From: Pleurotus djamor
Lineage: Eukaryota > Basidiomycota > Agaricomycetes > Agaricales > Pleurotaceae
Assembly (NCBI GenBank): GCA_029747585.1
Contig: JAPEVF010001309.1
Location: forward strand, 1-11,210
Direction: 5' to 3'
DNA length: 11,210 nucleotides
Shown here: positions 6,542-11,210 of the stretch, piece by piece
Numbering within the stretch: position 1 is the stretch's first letter
Layout of the letters: each line of letters begins with the position of its first letter
Notes under the pieces: model-generated
What the model saw: only the letters and a program-made list of their open reading frames with translations
Databases searched by the model: none
Told to the model about the DNA's origin: nothing
Translations under genes and position numbers: made by a program

Positions 6542-9210
6542 ATGCAGTTCCTGGTCGCAGTGACTCTTCTTTTTCCTCCGCTGCTACTAGCAAAACCCGC
6601 CAACGACTGGACCAAGCCTTGCTTCCATGGGGAATGTGCATACGATATGCCACCATCGAGCGGGAGCTCAGGTGTCCTTCAAATGGTGTTTACTCCACTT
6701 CCTGCCATGTCACAGATTTGTTAATCATTGATTTGTCATTGATCCAACTTCAGACCGGCGCTGGAATAACTGATATTACCCCTGCTGCTGGTTGGATCAT
6801 CCTAGACTGCGACCCGCATAGCCTGGATCAAGAAATTCGGCTTGTATGCTCCGACGCCAACCAGGAAGAAGCTGGCTGCAGTCACCTCTTCAAAAGCGGC
6901 GGCGCAGAGCATAAAGTCGTCCGCTTGCCCGAAAGTGTATGTTCAAGTGTTGCCTATGCATAAGTGAGCTGTTGGCTCAAAGTATGCTCATATAGTGCAC
7001 GAGTGCGCCTTTCATGCGCATTGCAGAATCCAGAGTTGCAGAGGACCAAGCTCTCCCTCAACATGTTTCCAACAAAATCAGGAAGCGCGATGGGGCGCCT
7101 CCAACGGTTCATATTCTCCGTGTCGATGGGCAATGGGCCCTCTCCGACGTGTCCAAGTAACCCCACTCTCTCCCATTCCTATTTCTCATTTTAACCTTGA
7201 GGCTGCAGGGTTGGGGAGGTCGCATTCTCTTTCATGGGCGTCAACGCGCCCGATGTAGATGTCATGCCCGACGACCAAGCCCTACCTCAATCACAACTGC
7301 GTAAAAGAGAGAGCGACGGCTTTTTCGATTGGTTCCGCAAAGCGTTCAACACTATCAAGAATGCTGTCGTCCACGCTGCCAAAGCAGTTGTCAAAGCGAT
7401 CAAAGGTGAACCTCCCTCGATCTCAATCAAGGTGTACGCTCATTATAAACCAGACTTGACGAGTTTCAAGATCAATCCACAACTAGTCAAGAGCATCCAT
7501 CTGGATACCAAAGGTCAGGACACCACCGTATATAAACTCGACAAGCAACATGCGCCAAGCTGTCAGTCTACTGCATCGGTCAACCTCGAAGTCTCTGCTG
7601 GAGGTAAAGTTGATGCCCAAGTGAAACTCGGGCTCACTGCGAATGGATCCGTCATTCCCCCGACTGTGAGTGAACACATCGACCCAGCTACATTAACCAC
7701 CGATAGTGAAGTTTAGATTGGCAGTTGGGCGGTCTACGCGAGTACGTATAATGAATTACTTGACTCAAACTACGAGCTTACCTACCCCCTCTAGTCTTCG
7801 ATGGACGCGTAGATGCTCACGTCAGAGTCGATGCCACAGTCATTGTTCGTTTTCCCTTCGCTCCAATAAAGAGCTTACTTAGTGGTCAACAATCTTGCTT
7901 CGCAGGGACATCTCACCACTGATCGCATCAAAGTCGCTGAAGTCCCCATCTCGCCCCTAACGATCCCCCTGTAAGGAGCCAGCGTCTTTGCCTGTTGACC
8001 CTGTCTGACCCCTACTGACATTAGGATCCTCACACTTGGTCCCTTCGTGAGACTCGAAGCACAAGCTGATCTCGACTTGTCCTTGGAGGTTCTCATCGAC
8101 GCCCATCTCAAATACAAAGTGTAAGATCTTTTGACCGTAAAATTTCCGTTCAGGAACTTGTAGCTCACCGTTAGCTCACCGTTCTCNTTTTTTCGTTAGT
8201 GACAAATGTACTGTCATTTCCTTTACTTCTTCGTTGACAACCATTGACGTCCTCTTAAGTGGAATTTTGGTACCCTAGAAAGATCACTCAAGAGGACCCT
8301 GAAGCCAAGGACCAAGCTCAGGGCATCCAAGCTGAAGAATCTCGTGAGTTTGTCCATGGAAACTCTCTAATGCCCCTCGTCTAATACGTCGTGTTCTTCA
8401 AGCATTCGAGATTTCTGCTGAAGCTAATGTCGCTGCAGAAGCCAACATCACCGCGTGAGTGTCTTCCATGGGTTCATCGGGTGACTGAGGATGAATGTCT
8501 ACCTAGCCATCTCATTCCGTCACTTCATCTGGGTATGCACTTAAGCTTCGGGTCGCTACATACAGCTCTGACGTTGTGCCCTCAGGTGTCTCTGCGCTGT
8601 CGGGCGTAGCTTCAGCTAGCGCGTATGTCGAGGTGGATGTTTGGGCCAAACTCCATCTTCGAGCCGACATCTCTGCCTCGGCTAGCAACAAGCGGGGACT
8701 TGACAGTCCGAGTCCGAATCGAATTGCTTATGTTCCTCCCCACCTTGGTGCAAGGAGTCTACAAACGGTGGACGCCGTGTCTGCCGAGTTCAAAGGATGT
8801 ATAGGTGCCTATGCAGGTGCGATCATCCGAGCTGGAGCCCAAGGAAAACTAGGTTCACTGAAAGGCGAAACACCTACCTGGAACATCTACAAGAGCCCCG
8901 AACTGGAAATCATCCATGTAAGCATCGCTCCTCTGATTCTGTTGGGCGATGACTTACTATTTCGAATCAATCACAATGTCACAGAAATGCTGGGGTGGCG
9001 CAACTAAACGTTCTATCGCCTCGTTCACCGCTGCATCAACAACAACACTACAGAGAAGGGCTGGAAAACAAGACTTGAAGTGCGGCAAACCTGGAGTCAC
9101 GCGCAAAAAGCTGGGGACGGAAAAGAGTACCTCGAAGAAGTGAGTAAATTCGATCGCACCTGTCTTTGCTATTCTGGCTAAGCTCGCGCTACCCTAGGCT
9201 CAAATCTTGA
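6542..9210 (+). CDS. Secreted Agaricomycete protein with Kex2-type sites, copy 2 (616 aa, 15 exons)
   Basis: Exons: 6542-6685, 6754-6936, 6996-7156, 7209-7665, 7717-7741, 7795-7844, 7906-7970, 8025-8120, 8200-8207, 8260-8343, 8403-8454, 8507-8532, 8586-8917, 8985-9139, 9198-9210. Eleven of the 15 exons have exactly the same length as in copy 1, and the others differ by whole codons (+3, -6, -9 and +3 nt). The product starts with a signal peptide (MQFLVAVTLLFPPLLLA) and continues KPANDWTKPC. IRKR ends at residue 140 and RKR at 196. A cationic amphipathic helix spans about 200-229. The remaining body follows copy 1: INPQLVKSIHLDTKG, VNLEV, LGLTANGSVIPP, LTLGPFVRLEAQADLDLSLEV, HLIPSLHLGVSALSG, CIGAYAGAIIRAGAQG, and a basic C-terminus (KCWGGATKRS, then EKSTSKKLKS). 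Exon 2 is 51 of 61 residues identical to copy 1 by my count. An ambiguous base (N) at 8187 lies in an intron and does not affect the protein. Secreted; function unknown; maturation by a Kex2-like protease is inferred from the basic sites. Confidence 0.87.
8161..8182 (+). repeat. 11-bp tandem duplication within an intron of copy 2
   Basis: TAGCTCACCGT occurs twice in a row inside the intron before the micro-exon. This intron is 79 nt, against 57 nt for its counterpart in copy 1. A small slippage duplication explains much of the difference. The adjacent N at 8187 before a T run suggests uncertain base calling there. Confidence 0.75.
8200..8207 (+). other. 8-nt micro-exon (exon 9 of copy 2)
   Basis: TGACAAAT lies between a GTTAG acceptor and a GTACTG donor. 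It has the same length and phase as the micro-exon of copy 1 and encodes the same VDK-L junction. Seven of eight bases match copy 1, although the flanking introns are much diverged, which indicates selection on the exon itself. Confidence 0.8.
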
Positions 9211-10140
9211 ATGTTGACCCGTTTAGATACTAGTTGTTCTCAGTTGCTTGTCAACCATTGTGCTCATCAAGTCTGCGTCTCCTTGAGACTGGACCAGAAA
9301 TTCCCTCTACAACGCTCTTGCTTAGGTTTGCCCATGATACCAACTCTTTCTGACTTTGTACTATGGACCCACTGTGGGCACAGTGCGTCAACGATTGCTG
9401 TCAAGGGAGAGTCACGAGATCCTCCAGCCAGCGCGCCACGCTGATGCGTCTTGTTTGACCATGATACCTTGTCTTTCTGAACATGCGTATATAACGCTGT
9501 CGTCGCCGGCTGGTGAGTTTTTGTACTTCTTGTCAATACCCCATCACTCGGCCTGCGTTCTCATGGGTACCTGCTCTTCTGCTACGCTGGGCTTGATGAG
9601 CATCTGGTGGCACTAACGCCGACGACGCCGGGTGCACTCAATCACTGCTCCTCGGTCTCAAGGCAGACTGAGTGGTCCGTGGATTTGCCGTGGATGGCAA
9701 GTGGATGGTCGGCACCCAATAAATTCGTTGATGGCTAGGCACTACCCTTCCCTCTGCATCAAAATTGGCTGACTTTCTGAAATTGGTCTGGGATTTTGCA
9801 CCTCCCTTGGGCTCACGATGATATCAAGAGTGCGTTGCCAACTATCTGCGACCCCCAAATCGAGAACAAGGACCCTTTCCTAAAAAGGGAAATTTGTCCG
9901 CTTTAGGAAGGCTTTCGACGCGGGTTTACCTCCTCGTACCTCTTGACAATACAAACTAACTCCCAAATTGGATAACAGATGCAGGTATTGACGTGTGTAT
10001 CTTGCGTCCCGGCAAGGCAATTCCAAGTGGATTCCCCCAACGACCACTCTACAACGCACCTCACAAAGCGAACATCCCGTTTCGGACGTTACTTTCGGCT
10101 CCATCCATTTTGGGGGGTAAGCTTGTCCTCGTACATTCCG
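9211..10140. other. Gap without a supported gene
   Basis: No frame here shows a family I recognise or a coherent set of splice sites. It contains an imperfect 22-bp direct repeat (9332-9353 and 9459-9480, 19 of 22 matches, starting CCATGATACC), a TATATAA at 9488-9494 and an AATAAA at 9718-9723. None of these can be tied to a gene. Confidence 0.5.
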
Positions 10141-10147
10141 TATAAAT
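10141..10147 (+). promoter_or_regulatory. TATA box of the small peptide-precursor gene
   Basis: TATAAAT lies 129 bp before the ATG at 10270. A start site about 30 bp downstream would give a leader of about 100 nt. From 10148 to 10269 the leader is C/T-rich and contains no ATG, as expected for an efficiently translated fungal transcript. Confidence 0.6.
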
Positions 10148-10269
10148 GACTCGCCCTCGACCATTCCTTATTGTTCCCCAGATCCTATTGTCTCTTGCAA
10201 GCCTCCGAGCCACCTGCCTAGCACCCTAACCAACTCCTTTGCATCTCCTTTCACAACCCCTAAACAAAC

Positions 10270-10600
10270 ATGCAATTCCAAACCCTCTTCGCTTGCGTCG
10301 TTGCTTGCTGTGAGTAAAATTCTTCCTTATATACTTACACAGATTGTTTTCTAACTGTCCAATTTTTTCTTTAGTCGCCATGGTTGCCACTGCTGCGCCA
10401 GTCATCCCTCCCCTCGATGTTGAGGCCAGAGCTCCTGTAAGTACCCCTTCACGATTCAAAGGTGGCAATTCCTGACTGAAATGTTTCGATAGCCCAACCC
10501 CGCTCGCCGTGAGCCAATCGCTGTTGAGGCTGTCGCCCGAGAGGCCGCTCCTGAGGCTGAGCCCGCCCCCGAGCCTTTCTGCCGATACGGCTGCATCTAA
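10270..10600 (+). CDS. Small secreted peptide precursor ending FCRYGCI (69 aa, 3 exons)
   Basis: Exons: 10270-10309, 10375-10436, 10493-10600. Introns of 65 and 56 nt have GTGAGT and GTAAGT donors, and CTAAC is a good branch site in the first. Residues 1-20 form a signal peptide ending ATA before APVIPP. The pro-region has Ala-Arg at 31-32, Arg-Arg at 39-40 (a Kex2-type site) and Ala-Arg at 49-50. After Arg-50 come six dipeptides with Ala or Pro second (EA, AP, EA, EP, AP, EP), then FCRYGCI and the stop codon. This order matches yeast alpha-factor-like precursors, in which Kex2 cuts after basic residues and a Ste13-type dipeptidyl aminopeptidase removes X-Ala/X-Pro pairs. The likely product is a seven-residue peptide with two Cys that could form a small ring. 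It is not a classical basidiomycete mating pheromone, because the C-terminus lacks a CaaX box. Known alternatives are a Kex2-processed signalling peptide or a ribosomal-peptide core. Function unknown. Confidence 0.82.
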
Positions 10601-11118
10601 ATCACCAACCCGATGCAACCCCACCCTACCCAAACCGTCCCACCTCTCTCCGCATCGCATCGTCTACCTTCCACACCAACATAATTGCGTCACATCACCC
10701 TTCATACCAACCACACCCGCGAAATCCCCCATACACCAAAACCTTTTATCCGGGTTGCACATAGTTCGAATTCTCCACCGAAGATGGCCTTTGGGCCTCT
10801 TACTAGGCCAGCGCGGCCTTTAGACGCGCCAGTCGCGCCTTCATTCTGGCTCTGGCATCTAGACTCCAACTGAGGAGTGCTTCCATCCTAGCACCTCTTC
10901 TACCCGCCACTCCTTCCCGCATTTCCCACCAATGAGGACTTTCCTATCGCATTATTATTTTACCGCTCCTAGTGTATCGATATAGCTCGAAGTTGTCGTT
11001 TGTCTGTCTGTCTGTCTCCTTTAGTCTACGTTATTAGACACCTCTGTATCTTTATCTAAGCTTTCTCTATCTCAACGGAATACCTTTTCTCTCCACTCGT
11101 CGTTCACTATCTTCCACC
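10601..11118. other. Intergenic: 3' flank of the peptide gene and upstream region of the next gene
   Basis: The first 140 bases are C-rich and probably 3' untranslated sequence. A GC-rich patch at 10785-10850 contains several GGCC and CGCGCC words. The last 200 bases are pyrimidine-rich, as is common before fungal start codons. I see no gene on either strand. Confidence 0.45.
11001..11016 (+). repeat. TGTC microsatellite, four units
   Basis: Four perfect TGTC units lie within a pyrimidine-rich stretch about 100 bp before the start codon at 11119. This is a simple repeat with no evident function. Confidence 0.85.
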
Positions 11119-11210
11119 ATGGATCCCGATAGTTCTCTTCGGTAAGAATGTCTAAGTCGCAAACGGATCTCCACCCAGGCTTGAGTTTAGTGAGGAGTTT
11201 CTCATATGCG
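11119..11210 (+). CDS. Probable 5' end of a gene running off the window
   Basis: An ATG in an excellent fungal start context (CCACCATGG) follows a pyrimidine-rich leader. It reads MDPDSSL, with a GTAAGA donor at 11142. TTTAG at 11190 would close a 49-nt intron and continue REEFLIC to the window edge. CAG at 11178 also keeps the frame, but the intron would be only 37 nt, shorter than any other here. There is no signal peptide so far. There is too little sequence to name a family. Confidence 0.4.

Noticed and set aside
9564..9617. Mini-frame MGTCSSATLGLMSIWWH preceded by TATATAA at 9488
   Set aside because: Seventeen codons with no signal peptide, splice sites or paralogue; a TATA-like word upstream is not enough.
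10226..10660. 144-codon open frame on the minus strand
   Set aside because: It covers the peptide-precursor gene antisense. The + strand has a signal peptide, consensus introns and a TATA box, while the minus frame shows only Gly/Arg-rich sequence.
10785..10850. GC-rich patch with GGCCT/AGGCC inverted words, possibly a hairpin
   Set aside because: The stem is only about 5 bp, and such a hairpin has no known terminator role in fungal nuclear genes.
1..11210. Ribosomal-peptide or secondary-metabolite cluster
   Set aside because: No UstY-type (DUF3328) oxidase, methyltransferase, P450, synthetase or other tailoring enzyme is visible. A peptide precursor and a transporter alone do not establish a cluster.

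Overview
This is nuclear DNA from a filamentous fungus, almost certainly an Agaricomycete basidiomycete. The genes are cut by many very short GT-AG introns, mostly 50-65 nt, and the main protein family is one I know as an abundant group of uncharacterised secreted proteins in mushroom-forming and related fungi. A Cantharellales/Rhizoctonia-like source is a guess. Intron-poor readings give only short, broken frames, so I built the genes exon by exon. I used splice sites, reading phase and, above all, comparison of two paralogous genes with each other.

Layout, with all genes on the + strand: (1) 177-2807, a 15-exon gene for a 618-residue secreted protein with a signal peptide and internal Kex2-type sites. 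(2) 2808-3283, an intergenic stretch with a possible relic exon of the same family, a three-copy promoter repeat and a TATA-like box. (3) 3284-5426, a 13-exon gene for a 487-residue major facilitator superfamily (MFS) transporter. (4) 5427-6541, an intergenic stretch with one coding-looking but unassigned open frame. (5) 6542-9210, a second 15-exon gene for a 616-residue paralogue of gene 1, with every intron at the matching position, including an 8-nt micro-exon. (6) 9211-10269, a gap of about 1 kb with no supported gene. (7) 10270-10600, a 3-exon gene for a 69-residue secreted peptide precursor ending in FCRYGCI. (8) 10601-11118, a second gap with a TGTC microsatellite. (9) From 11119, the probable first exon of a gene that runs off the window.

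The two large secreted proteins arose by duplication, and the transporter now lies between the copies. Each carries an RKR site and a second polybasic site (RRR or RKR), the latter followed directly by an amphipathic helix that is markedly cationic in the second copy. The small gene looks like a yeast alpha-factor-type precursor: signal peptide, Arg-Arg site, a run of X-Ala/X-Pro dipeptides, then a short cysteine-paired C-terminal peptide. A secreted-peptide theme therefore runs through the window. A functional link among these genes and the transporter is inference from proximity only. I see no tRNA, rRNA, CRISPR or intact transposon.
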